Assembly: GCF_933775445.1 (NCBI RefSeq)
Contig: NC_065872.1
Location: 7,192,001 to 7,256,000 of the forward strand
From: Argentina anserina
Lineage: Eukaryota > Streptophyta > Magnoliopsida > Rosales > Rosaceae
DNA: 64,000 nucleotides
Direction: 5' to 3'
Shown: piece after piece, positions 24,923 through 36,400 of the stretch
How the letters are laid out: each line of letters starts with the position of its first letter
How positions within the stretch are numbered: position 1 is the first letter of the stretch
Notes under the pieces: model-generated
Databases searched by the model: none
Seen by the model: the letters and a program-made list of their open reading frames with translations, nothing else
Told to the model about the DNA's origin: nothing
Translations under genes and position numbers: made by a program

Positions 24923-25148
24923 CTGTGACAGTGGTTGTGACAGCGGTTGTGACAGGTAGTGTGACAGGTGGTGTGACATCGGTTGTGAAAAATAGTGTGA
25001 CAACAATTTTGACATGTAGTGTGATAGAGGTTGTGACAAGTAGTGTAACATCGGGTCTAATAGGTAGTGTGATAGCGAGGGTGATAGGTAGTGTGACAGT
25101 GGGTGCGACAGATAGTGTGATAGGTAGTGTGACAGCGGGTGTGACATG
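24923..25148. repeat. 12-bp minisatellite, copy A
   Basis: About 18 degenerate tandem units of the type GTGTGACAGGTA, with alternating variants (gcgg, tggt, gata at the end of the unit). The reverse strand reads as a long run of Leu-Ser-His-Tyr and Leu-Ser-Gln-Pro words, but only because the period is a multiple of three. Confidence 0.85.
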
Positions 25149-25620
25149 TCGAGAGCAAATGTCTAAATATGCGAAATGATATTAAAATTCAAAGGAGATT
25201 GGTATAAGTATGCTCATAGTGAAGATAATAACTAGAATTAAGGAAGCTTGAACTCCGATTTCGCCGAAATTGCTTAGAGCACCGCCATGGACGGCGGCAG
25301 TCTCTTGTGAGGGTTGTTGCGTCTTGTATGGTGGTCGGTTTGGAGTGGTAGGGTATCAAATGAAAGATAAGAGAAATGTATTTCCAACGGTACCAACCAC
25401 TCTCAAATTCATCGATAAACGACAAAGTTATGACTGGAAAAGAAGAAAGAAAAAAAGTGAGAAATGACAAAATAGTCCGGAAAAATATTAAAAATTTGAT
25501 TTTTTTTAATTTTGTTACAAGTCTGTTGACTATTTTCTAATTTCTAATTAATTGAGACGACTATTTTATAATTGGTTTTCTAATTGAAGACGAGAGATGA
25601 TATTTTTTTCTAATTTGCCC

Positions 25621-25913
25621 ATTTGATTTTAGCATATTGAGCCTTCTTTCATTTCATTAGAACCCGTTTAAATGGGAGCCCATTCGTACTTCGAAAGTTC
25701 GAATCTGTCTACGATTGCAGAATGAAACATAAGATCGGGGTAACGTCCTGCGCAAGACATATTCTGTAGGAAAACTTGCACAAAGTTTATTACAATTTAA
25801 AATCAAATCTGCAAAGAAATTTCCCCAACTGACATATTGAACCTACAAGTCATTGGGGGTAGAAGTCTTCTAGATTCGGAGAACTTTTCGTTGCATTACA
25901 CAAGTTAAATTAG
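25621..25913. other. short spacer before the broken gene copy
   Basis: No gene recognised. Similarity to the intact gene begins at about 25914, so the first roughly 65 codons and promoter of the second copy are missing here. Confidence 0.5.
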
Positions 25914-26922
25914 AAGAAATCCGCCGCCATGAGGGAAGTGAATTTACAGAGCTATTCAAGAAACTAAACTACTCTGATCAGGTGAAGTTTATATCCAAAG
26001 TTTTGCAGACACTCAAGAGTGAAAGGCTATTACTTGCATTCAGGCAATTAGACGCTGAGCATCAGCAACAAGTGATTGATTGAACAGATGACTCATGTTA
26101 AATTATCCGGATACTTAACCAGATTGGTGAGTTCTTCACTAACATATAAACCCTATAAACTTGCCGAGTCGGAAAACCATTACAGGAATTGGATATTAGA
26201 AACAAGCATACTACTTTTATCTGAAATTTAGCTCCACCTAAATTTATTTTCTCCAGGGCCCCGAGGAAATTGAGAGGTATTTTAGACTCGGAAGATTTAG
26301 GCAGGTGTATGGAGATCGTCCTCAGGCTGCTCAGAATCTTATTGTTGCCTGGAAAAGTGAAGATCATGAACAGGAGAAAACGTCCGATGACAATGTAAAC
26401 AATTCGGATGGGGAAGCGTGTTTGTCCGAATTTTTCTTAGGTTTCTCAGTTATATGGTTCCAGGGACAATGGGGATTGAACAACTCTCAGAGGGACTTAC
26501 AGGTGTTGTGATGGAGAAACGACTGCAGAACGAATCGGAAGATGACTTCAAACTCAGAAGATTCACACAGTTATGCACGAGAGTAGTCGACTTTCGTGTC
26601 CAAGAGAAATTCCTTGAAAATGCTAAAAAGAAACTAAAAAAGTGGAGACAATATGTGAGAAGCAGAATGCTGGTTGAACCACTGGAGTATGACTATGACG
26701 GTGCTGCTGAATTACTTTCTGATATCTCAACTCTTGGGTTCGGCCTACACTCGGTAAAGTATCAAAACGCAAGATTAAGGAGATGTCTAATCCAGTTGGA
26801 GGACGATGGATAAGAGGTTTTCTTGACTCGGCAAAGGTGTTAACATTGAAGAAACAAGAAAGACGAGGCCTTTCAGAGGTAGCTATCAGAATGCGCAAAT
26901 TCAGAGAGCTATATAACCAAGT
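25914..26922 (+). pseudogene. 5' half of the second, broken copy of the modular repeat gene
   Basis: From about 25914 the DNA matches exon 1 of the intact gene from codon ~65 (EEIRxxHEGSxFTELFKKL), then exon 2 after a degenerate intron (from about 26258). The copy has a stop near 26080. A frameshift near 26470 breaks the block FLGFSVIWFQGQW away from IEQLSEGLTG, and another disruption follows near 26770. It retains the repeat signature (ESEDDFKLRRFTQ). It stops at 26922, where the Copia element is inserted, and continues at 32315. Confidence 0.8.
26918..26922. repeat. target-site duplication CAAGT (left)
   Basis: A 5-bp direct repeat identical to 32315-32319, flanking the Copia element exactly. 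It marks the insertion point inside the broken gene copy. Confidence 0.9.
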
Positions 26923-27096
26923 AGTAGAAGATTAAGATATGTATTGATAAATTTGATGAATTGTTAAAAGCTTTGCTATCTATTTATAGGAGAGTTTGAA
27001 AAATATTAGCACTAATCCTAATGATTAATCCTAGTTGTTAACACACCATGAGTAACATGGTTATGCTTTATCTAGCTGTTCCAGCTCATTCTAACA
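26923..27096 (-). repeat. Copia 3' LTR (174 bp)
   Basis: Begins TGTTAGAATG and ends CTTCTACT on the minus strand. The terminal dinucleotides are TG...CT rather than the usual TG...CA. The end is confirmed because the target duplication CAAGT abuts it. Confidence 0.92.
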
Positions 27097-27199
27097 CTCC
27101 CCCTCAAGTTGTCGCATACATATCAACCATGCCCAACTTGCTAAGTGAGTCATAAAAGACCTTTTTAGACACTCTTTTTGTGAGTATATCCGCAAGTTG

Positions 27200-30100
27200 C
27201 TATTCTGTAGGAACAAACGGAAAACAAATGATCTTGACGTTTAGCTTCTCCTTTATAAAGTGACGATCAACCTCTACATGTTTTGTACGATCATGCTGTA
27301 CAGGATTCTGTGAAATATCAATAGCTGCTTTGTTGTCACAGTACAACTGTATAGCACACTTAGGCTTAACACCCAAATCTTGTAGTAAATTTCTAAGCCA
27401 CAATAACTCGCACACTCCTTGAGCCATACCTCTGTATTCTGCTTCAGCACTAGATCGAGCTACCACATTTTGTTTCTTACTCCTCCACGTAACAAGATTA
27501 CCTCTAACAAAGGTAAAGTACCCTGATGTCGACATTTGATCCGTAATATTTCCAGCCCAGTCTGCATCTGTGAAACCACAAATCTCAAGGATATTGTTGT
27601 GATTAAAAAACATTACTCCTCTCCCTGGAGCTGACTTTAAGTACCTCAAAATCCTCACAACAGCATCCATGTGATCCACGCTCGGATTATGCATGAACTA
27701 ACTCACTAGACTTTCTGCATACGCGACATCTGGCTTGGTATGTGACAAATAAATCAGGCGTCCAACTAGCCTCTGATAACGAGTTTTTTCAGTGGGCACT
27801 TGATCTGGGTACTCTGCTAACCGATGGTTCTGCTCAATAGGAGTATTAATTGGAGTGCAATCTAACATATCTGTCTCCGTTAGCTAATCAAGAATGTACT
27901 TCCTCTGACACAGATAAATTCCATCACTTCTCCGGGCTACCTCAATGCCCAAGAAGTACTTGAGTGTACCTAAGTCCTTCATCTCAAACTATGTGGCTAG
28001 CTGCTTCTGTAATCTATCCATCTCAATAGTATCATTACCAGTAACTACCATATCGTCAACATATATAATTAAGGTTGTTACCTTCCCTTGTTGGTGTTTG
28101 AGAAATAATGTATGGTCTGAATTACTCTGTCTGTAGCCAATTTTCCTCATGAATTGTGAAAATCTTCCAAACCAAGCACGAGGAGACTGTTTAAGACCAT
28201 ACAAAGAATTTCTCAATCTGCATAAAGTTATCTGGAGAAGCTACCACATATCCAGGAGGAATATCCATATCACTTCCTCTGTAAGTTCTCCATGAAGGAA
28301 TGCATTTTTAACATCAAACTGTCTAAGTGGCCAGTTTAAGGTAGCAGCAAAAGAGAGCAATACCCGAATAGTGTTCATCTTTGCAACAGGTGCAAATGTC
28401 TCATCATAGTCTATGTCATATGTCTGGGTGAACTCTTTTGCTACTAGGCGTGTTTTATACCGGCTCACCGACCCATCTGGATTATGCTTCACTGTAAACA
28501 CCCAACGACATCCCACTGCCGTCTTGCCATATGGTGAAGACACAAGCTCCCAAGTATTGTTCTTCTATAATGCTTCCATCTCTTCTTCCATCGCTTTCCT
28601 CCATTTTGGATCTCTCAATGCATCCTGCACTTTGTTAGGTATTGATACAGCAGAAATTTGATTCACAAATGATTCATATGACTTAGACAATCTTTTGGTA
28701 GACATAAAGTTTGCCACATGATACTTAGCTTTAGCCTGAAGGGTATGTTCATATTTTTTTGTTGGCTAACCCCGAGTAGACCTATTTGGCAAAACATATT
28801 GTCTACTATTAGCTTCACTACTATTTGCCCCAATAGAATGACTAACCTCAAATGAGTGATCTTCTGTACCAGGGAAACGTTGGTCAGGGGTATAAACAAC
28901 AGTTGGCGAGGCATGAGGGCAGTTGTGTTGTCAGCTTCTGGTACCTGAATCTCTGGAGTGACTATACCAGAATCATCTGGTGGTGCATGTGTAGCTGATA
29001 TATCATTAATCTCAATCGAACCTGGCACCATATCTCCTGACTGACTTGTCTCCCCCTCTTCATGATATAGCTCTTCAAAATATGAATTCTCCCCCTGAAG
29101 AGCAGTATCAGAAGACGTGAAATAGATCATGTCCTCAAAGAAAGTAACATCCATATTGACATAATACTGTCTGGTAGGTGGATGATAACACCTATACCCT
29201 TTTCTGATGTCCACTGTATCCAACAAACACACATTTAATTGCTCGGGCATCCAAGTTAGACCTCTGATGTTTTGGAAGATGGACAAAAACAACACAACCG
29301 AAAACACCGGGGGGGAGAAGATTAGAAAAAGAGGGTAAGGAAACATGGGAGGCAAGCACCTCATATGGAACTTTGCCTCCAAGGACACGGGATGGAAGAC
29401 GATTAATGAGGTGAGCAAAAGTTAGGTCAGCATCACCCCAAAGGTATTTAGGCATATGGGCACTAAAGAGAATACACCGAGCCATATCAAGTAAATGACG
29501 ATTTTTTCTTTCGGAAACACCATTATGCTCAGGTGTGTAAGGACACGTTGTTTGATGAACAATTCCATGTGCGTTAAAGAATTCATGAAAGACACGATTC
29601 ACATATTCCCCCCATTATCAGAACGAAGAATTTTAATTGTGGCATTATATTGTGTTTGGACAGTGGTATAGAAGGCTTGAAAAGCCGGAAAAACCTCTCT
29701 TTTGGTTTTCAGAAGAATAATCTACGAAAGACGTGTGCAATCATCAATAAATGACACATAATACCGCATTCCTGACACAGTAGACTCTTTGGAGGGCCCC
29801 CAAACATCAGAATGAATTAATTCAAAAGGAAGAGTATGTTTATGAGAAGTACAAGAGGAATAAGTAGATCGATGACTTTTGCCCAAAACACATGTTTCAC
29901 AACGAAAAACTGACTCATCCACACCAAGAAACAAAGTAGGCATGGATGTTTTCATAACACTAAAAGATGGATGCCCCAAGCGACGATGCCATAACCAAAC
30001 TTCACTTAGCTTATCAGAAGTGGAGAGCAAAGTGATCCGGGACGGTGCCCCTGGTTTCTTTCCCGCATACGTCTGATCCAGATGAAACAACCTACCCCTT

Positions 30101-31477
30101 AGATACCCCCGACCAATTAACTCCCCGGTGAGAAGATCCTGAAATATCACATACATGAGAAAAAATATCACAGAGCACTTAGCTTCAATATTTAATTGTG
30201 GGACATATATCAGATGATGAGATAAAGCAGGTACATATAGCACATTGTGAAGCTCTATTATGGGAGTAATACGAACTGACCCTTTTCCTAATACGGAGAA
30301 GGCATCACCATTAGCATTAGTCACATATGGTACTGGTGGAGGAGATAATATAGTAAAATAAGATTTGTCACAAGTCATATGATCGGACACACCAGAATCA
30401 ATAATCCATGTATCAAAACCAACAAAGTGAGAAATATGTAAAGCCATACCAATCTTACCACGACCAGCTATTGATGCTGTGGGTGTTGCTCCTCCTGCGA
30501 TATGATGATCTTGTCCAACCACACCATAGATATCTGGTTCCTAGACTAGTTGAATAGCTGCTTTCGCCTTAAGACGATAATTAGGCCTCTGGGGTCTAAG
30601 GTGTGGATACAACTTCCAACAGGTTGCACGAGCATGGTTTGTATCATGGCAATAAAAGCAAGGAGGGCAGGGCTGATTCTTGAAGCCTGGTGGTGGTCCT
30701 CGCTTATGAAGTGGAGCTGAAGTTACTTGCTGAAGGGATGATGCTGGAGATGCAGCCTGAACAGTGAGGCTAGAAACTTCAACTTGTCTTAAGAAGACTC
30801 TCCTGCTGAGACTCATTCTTACGGATCAATGTGAAAGCTGTGATTAGGCTAGGAGGTTCGGTCTTTCTGAGTAGCTCGCCTTTCGCATTGTTATGCTTTG
30901 CATCAAGACCTTTCAAGAAATGGTGAACTCGCTCAAGCTCCTTCTCTTTTTGGTACCAAACAATATCCTCTTGATTCTTGATCATGCAAGGACGTTTCAC
31001 ATCAATCTCAGCCCAAATATTCTTCAGCTTGGTGAAATATTGCACCACCGGTTGCTCGTCCTGGTGCATTGCAAAAGTTGTGCACATTAACTCATGAACC
31101 TGTATAAAGTCAGAGTCATTAGTAAATAGGACTTCTAATGTCTTTCATATTGCATGCGCGGTATCACATTCTGCCACCAGGTCAAGTATCTCTTCATTCA
31201 TGGCTTTGAACAAGACAGACATTACAAGGCCATCATCATCGTCCCATTTAGTGTAGGCAACAACTGCATCTGCATTGGGAGCCTTAGTGACTCCGGTTAC
31301 ATGTCCTATTTTATGCATTCCTCGGAGATGAGCTGTCATAATTTTCTTCAATTTACGGAAATTGGCCTCATTGAGTTTGGCTCCCCCAAAAGAACCACTG
31401 TCAGAATTCTTGACAGATATTTCAAATTTCTGAACATCATTGACCTGAGAACTTTCTTCTTCGTCTCCATAACCCAT
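27200..31477 (-). pseudogene. Copia gag-pol remnants, frameshifted
   Basis: Pieces in order from the 5' end: gag at 31477-31145, 31087-30779 and 30816-30541, the last with a CX2CX4HX4C zinc knuckle. Next come the GAG-pre-integrase and integrase core at 30522-29722 and 29602-29192, with the WHRRLGHPS motif and the N-terminal catalytic-core segment. A linker follows at 29418-28663. Reverse transcriptase is at 28543-28241 and 28216-27989, with YVDDM present. RNase H is at 27694-27200. At least six frame changes or stops separate these pieces, so no functional polyprotein is made. Described only; no repaired reading is offered. Confidence 0.93.
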
Positions 31478-31539
31478 TGTAAATCAAATCAAAACACAAA
31501 TCAGTAATAATGCAGCGGAAACAAAAAAACTGATATGAA

Positions 31540-31700
31540 CCTATCCAATTTGGGCCGGGCCGGGTCGGATCGAATTTGGACGGGTCAGATCAAAAAATTG
31601 GCGGGATCGGGTCGGATATGGCCGGGTCGGGTCGAATCTGGACGGGCCGAGTCGGGTCGAAAAGTTTCTGGGCCGGGTCGGGTTGAAATTGACCCGGGTG
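31540..31700. repeat. degenerate GGGTCGG-rich repeats in the Copia leader
   Basis: Imperfect tandem words of about 20 bp (gggtcggatcgaatttggac and variants) within the untranslated leader between the 5' LTR and gag. They resemble the GC-rich subterminal repeats of the hAT-like MITEs and may be a MITE fragment captured by the retrotransposon. Confidence 0.6.
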
Positions 31701-31800
31701 GTATTTTAGGGTTGATCTCCGAAAAATTCCCCAAATCCCTCGAAATTTCCCAAACCCTTCTTGCTTCTGCCTCTGCCCGATTCGATCTGGAAAATTGCTG

Positions 31801-32046
31801 AGCAAGGATGGAGAGCTCAGGCAGCGTAGTGGAGCCGGAGAGGTGGCGCTTGGAGGCGGAGACAGAGGATGAAGCGGCGCCGGAGGCAGAGAGTGACGAG
31901 GACTGCTAGACGCGCCGCGGATTGCCAAGCAACGATGGAGAGCTCGGGCGGCGCAGTGGAGCCGGAGCGGTGGTGCTTGAAGGTGGAGGCTGAGGACGAA
32001 GCGGCGCCGGAGGCAGAGAGTGACGAGGACTGCTGGACACGCCGCG
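31801..32046. repeat. 127-bp tandem duplication in the Copia leader
   Basis: 31801-31919 and 31928-32046 are near-identical (for example both contain gatgaagcggcgccggag or gacgaagcggcgccggag) at a period of 127 bp. The unit is GC-rich and coding-like in several frames, unlike the AT-rich rest of the element. It may be captured host sequence. Confidence 0.8.
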
Positions 32047-32140
32047 CGCCAAGCTCCTGCTGCAAGAACACTGCCGGTTCTCTACAAGGTAAGAACACAA
32101 ACCCAAAAAGAAAAAATAGAAAAGATCGGCTCTGATGCCA

Positions 32141-32314
32141 AGTAGAAGATTAAGATCTGTATTGATAATTTGATGAATTGTTATAAAGCTTTGCTATCTA
32201 TTTATATGAGAGTTTGGAGAATATTAGCACTAATTCTAATGATTAATCCTAGTTATTAACACACCATGAGTAACATGGTTATGCTTTATCTAGCTGTTCC
32301 AGCTCATTCTAACA
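32141..32314 (-). repeat. Copia 5' LTR (174 bp)
   Basis: Same length and ends as the 3' LTR (TGTTAGAATG ... CTTCTACT on the minus strand), followed directly by the primer-binding site. The target duplication CAAGT is at 32315-32319. Confidence 0.92.
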
Positions 32315-33104
32315 CAAGTTTCAATCCCTGCCCGGATTAGTTTACTCAGGGAGTTAGAGGATGGTATTGCTCAAGAGAAAGCGTTGTACTGACTCGGTTA
32401 TTTCTTCAGCAGGCTAGGCTCCGAGGATCAGAAAGGGATGATCGATAAACTCGAACATAATATAAGGTACAAGATGATCGAGAAACTGGGACTTAAGATA
32501 AGGGACTCTGCCGAACTCATAGCGGAGAAATTCTGCAGTGAATATGCGGAGAGTTTGAGGCTCAGAAGATTCAAGGTGTTTTTTTAAACACCTAGCCGTT
32601 TGGGATTATATTGCTTGGCCTGGAGCTGGAGCTGACTGGGAGCGTGTTCAACAAAGTACATGTAACAAGGATGGAGAGTCTCCTTATGCCGAGTTCTTGC
32701 TTTATGTATCAATTACTTGGTTCAAAGCAGGATGCGCCAATTGCCGGAGGAACCCCATTCATGTTATACTTTCCGGTCAAGTCAACCGTGATGTAATTGA
32801 GAAACTGCCCCAGGAGAGCGAGGAGGAATTCAGACTCAGAATATTCACAGATTCATTTAAGCAACTTCAATGCAGTTCCCAAGAAAGTGTCGTCGACTAC
32901 ATTCAAGAGAGATTATTTAGAGATCTCGGTCATGGTCGTGTTGATTTGCTTAACCCTGGTGAAGGAATGCGCTCATTTCCTCTTGAATGGATCAAGATAA
33001 AACTTCTAAATCTACAAGGTCAAGGAGCAGCAGCAGCTACTCCCCCAGTAGTTTCATCAGGTGGATCAGCAACTACAACCCAAGTAGGGAATAGTCAACC
33101 GTAG
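32315..33104 (+). pseudogene. 3' half of the broken copy of the modular repeat gene
   Basis: Similarity to the intact gene resumes directly after the Copia target duplication (FxELRISL-like, then LGSEDQ-like words), with stops and frameshifts up to about 32690. The last part, 32697-33104, is an open frame matching exon 3 of the intact gene: SITWFKAGC..., LPQESEEEFRLRIFTDSFKQL, SQESVVDYI and a Ala/Thr/Gly-rich tail. The protein as a whole cannot be made. The terminal exon is the best preserved part. Confidence 0.8.
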
Positions 33105-33152
33105 GTAAATTGACCGACTATCGGACATGGAGCTAACTATCGAGCTTCAATA

Positions 33153-33153
<1 letters not shown>

Positions 33154-33199
<46 letters not shown>
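33154..33199. repeat. (AAT)n microsatellite
   Basis: About 15 AAT units in the 3' flank of the broken gene copy. Confidence 0.95.
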
Positions 33200-33200
<1 letters not shown>

Positions 33201-33401
33201 TTGACGTATCATGTTTGTCTTAATGTATTCATAAATTATGTAATTTTTAGCTTCGGAATGAATTAGCAGAAAGAACCAATAGTACAACCGTTATGGGGAC
33301 GCAACTTAACTTGTTCAGTACGGAAAAGATCTTAAAACAATTAACTTTTGGGCAGCCATGCGAGCAAAGGAGATGGAAGTAAAGAAAACTATAGGCAAAG
33401 T

Positions 33402-36400
33402 TCAATCATTGCTGTTGTTGCTATCAAGGAAAGTCAACAGAAAGCCACTAACGATGCGGCGAGCTACAGGATTAGGAATAGAACGACATAAACGGCCATC
33501 TATATATGCTACTACGGCTGACATAACAAACTTACCGATTCCACTTCCCCATTTCCAGATGAACTTACCCTTCACCGCTTCTTCTGAGGAGCTTGCAGGG
33601 ACAATCGATGTACCACTATTACTCTCTGGTTTCCACTTGATGTTGGCGATGCAATTGTTGGCCTGCTTCCGCAGCATTCGGATAGCAAAACTCACAAACA
33701 GATGCTCACCTAATGTCAGCACAGTTGGGCCGATTCTCCACTCCTGTTGTAAATTTTTAATTACTTCAGATGGATAAAGGGGTCAACTCATGTTGGTAGT
33801 GGGATGCAGTAGGTTATATGTTATCCAATGATTATACATGAGAATGGCATGATTGAGGGTAACAATAACAAGACAACATGGGTAACTTCAACATTGTCAG
33901 ATGGACATGATCTCAAACTCACTAGTTCCAGTGAGTAGTTTTCTGTATAGGGGTACCAAAATGATATCTGATATTAAAAACGGCAATGAAACATTTAAAA
34001 GGATGGGAAGACACTTACACGTTCACCTCGAAGATGACCCAAGGGACGAGAAGTAATAGAGGGGTCTCCTTTCAGAAGTGACTTGCTCACAAGAAATCCC
34101 TTCACACGATCCATAATCTCTTCTATAAGGGAACTGTTCGGGGGCAGGTTTTTGAGGTAAACCTTAGCGCAAAAACACACATAAGGATTAGAATCTTGGT
34201 TAGAAGATTGTCCGGCAGTGAAGGCGTGGTATATAAATAAATCAACTTAAAAGATTTTCCAGTAAAATTATTTTCTTGTGGTGGATTTTAACCAAACTTC
34301 ACCGTTCAGAGACTGGACGTCCTTATTAATGAAGATTTCAACTGACTCTTCAGCCCAAAGCACATACATTAAAATTAAATTAAATTAATTTTATGATCTA
34401 TACTCATCTAAGTATAACTTCCAGTCTAACAAACTTACCAGATTGTCGATGACTCTGACTCTCAAATATTCTTGTCTAAACATCGTGTCCAACATTGCCT
34501 GCAAGTATCCTTCGATATATAACTGCAAAAGTCCCAAGAACCAATTGGTGACTAATCTACACATATTAAACAGAGAAAGAATCCTAAGATGGTGGCATAG
34601 AAGCAAAAGCTCCTCTCTAGGTTTGTTCTAACAAGAAGGCCTCATGCTGCTCGAATTTGGTGATATAATGCTCACAACTCAAACAAGAAAACAAGTTCAA
34701 GAATTTACTCACTTCAATTCTACACTGTATTTAATAAGACAATATACTCACTGCTCCACCAGATTGAATCTGATTAAACATGAGGTTTACGAAAAAAGTT
34801 TGAAATAAAGTAAACAGCAGAACTTATACCAGTCATCTCTCTTTAAATTTGGCCTAGTGCCATATGCTCATTTTTATTGTACTTAGCTATGGTGGTTGTG
34901 GACAAGATTGAAAGGCACCAATGAGGCAATGACCAACTGGGCTACTAATGCAAGCTATTACTGCCATTCTGGTGTTAGCCACACATGTGAAGTCCTAAGA
35001 CCTGTACCCCAGAACATACTAAAGTAGGCAGACTGAAAGCTTTCATTATTATTGGAATTAATAAAACAGGAGGCTATCGCAATAAAATGCCAGCCAAAAC
35101 TCAATACAAGAGTTGAGAGGGATATGATACAGAACTTACCTCATCAACAGCAGGACTGCGGTCAAGCTTAATCTTTCTATCTGGGCCACCTTCCATCAAA
35201 GCAGTTCCCAATAATGATGGCTCCATAGCCAATTTCAGTACTCCATGGTGAAAGCCGGTAACCTAGAAAATACAATGGTTCCAGAAGTCATTTCTTATTT
35301 TAAGATCATCTAATACGTATCATGTGAATCTTGAGCTTGTAATTAAGATGAAACCTACCACTCCATCAAAACCACTTGCTTCTGCTCCTTTTAAAACAGA
35401 GTCTGATATTTCAGTGACTGCAGCAAACAGTACATTCGACCCTGCCGTCCTCAACTGCAAAGCCAACCATCAATTCAATAGTTTTGGCCTTTTGGGTATG
35501 TATATGAGTTCACACTCATCATATATAATGTAAGAATATAACACTTACAGATTTTCCTAGGTCACCAAAGTACCGTTTCGTCCCCAAAAATCCTTTACCC
35601 TCGATACATTTACTAATTAATTTGAAGGTACCTGGCCGAAACAGAAAAAATCAGAAAATAGAGATCATTCAAGTCGGCCGACTGAAACATAACTACTTGA
35701 AAAACCTAAGAAATAATATGAAACAGAAGTATTAGCTTTTTTTTTTTAAGAAGGGGAAGTGAAAGTTTTCTAGACACCTGAATTGCAACAGGAGCCAACA
35801 TACACGGTCAAATAACAATTTATAACTGGACAGTAGTACTAAAATTTGTATAAGTTGCACTTAATTTGATCTTAGATAGACCTCATAGAAAATAATTATC
35901 TGAATGAAACTCGGTACTTCAAAACTTTTGAGCAGATGACACCTACATATATCATATAAATACATTCCCTCTAGGTGCAAAGGATTCGGCACGTCAAGTT
36001 ACAGATCAAGAAAGTTAGAATTCTTTATGAAAATAATTTGTACACTTTCTTGTTTGCATTATTTGCATGTGTATAAATATTAAACCAAAAGAAATTCCTC
36101 ATCCCTGTTATTGAGGAAATGAAATTTGATGAAATTTAATTCCACGTGCTTATCAGTTACACCAATCTCAATTTTGAAACCAAACAGGACAGAGAAAAAA
36201 ATACAAGAGAAACAGCAACATAATTATGTATTAATATCATAGAGCACCAAGATTCTTAAATAATTGGTTGTAAACATCTGTTGTCTCTAATGTAAATACC
36301 AACCACAACCATTGACAATCATGAAAGTAGTACGAAAGAGAAATTAAAAACAACCATCATTCTATTGGTGACATGGCAGCATAGTTATAGTATTGTAGCA

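Larger units (their letters stand above)
24325..25620. repeat. dispersed repeat with 12-bp minisatellite, copy A
   Basis: This copy shares its left end (gtaagatttgaaaatta), its minisatellite and its whole right half with a second copy at 52369-56995. The right halves (25141-25620 and 56515-56995) are alignable base by base for about 480 bp. The left and right ends show weak inverted similarity (GGGTAAG... and the complement GGGCAAATTAGAAAA), suggesting a Mutator-like or other DNA element, but no target duplication was found. Copy A also contains a (CA)n(CT)n tract at 24726-24770 and a coding-like stretch at about 24515-24710. Confidence 0.65.
26923..32314 (-). mobile_element. Ty1/Copia LTR retrotransposon, full-length but decayed
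   Basis: A 5392-bp element in minus orientation with two 174-bp LTRs and a 5-bp target duplication CAAGT. Beside the 5' LTR is a primer-binding site matching initiator tRNA-Met (TGGCATCAGAGCC on the minus strand, about 32128-32140). Beside the 3' LTR is a polypurine tract (aacttgagggggag, complement of 27097-27110). The order gag, integrase, reverse transcriptase, RNase H identifies Copia. The two LTRs differ by six substitutions and two single-base indels by my count, so the insertion is not very recent. Frameshifts and stops make it non-autonomous. Confidence 0.95.

Noticed and set aside
24806..25147. Minus-strand frame encoding Leu-Ser-His-Tyr repeats (also at 53342-53638)
   Set aside because: The frame is open only because the minisatellite period is 12 bp; it changes sequence freely and lies in a mobile repeat.
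31535..31801. Gly/Arg-rich 88-codon frame on the plus strand
   Set aside because: Produced by the GGGTCGG repeats in the Copia leader, antisense to the element.
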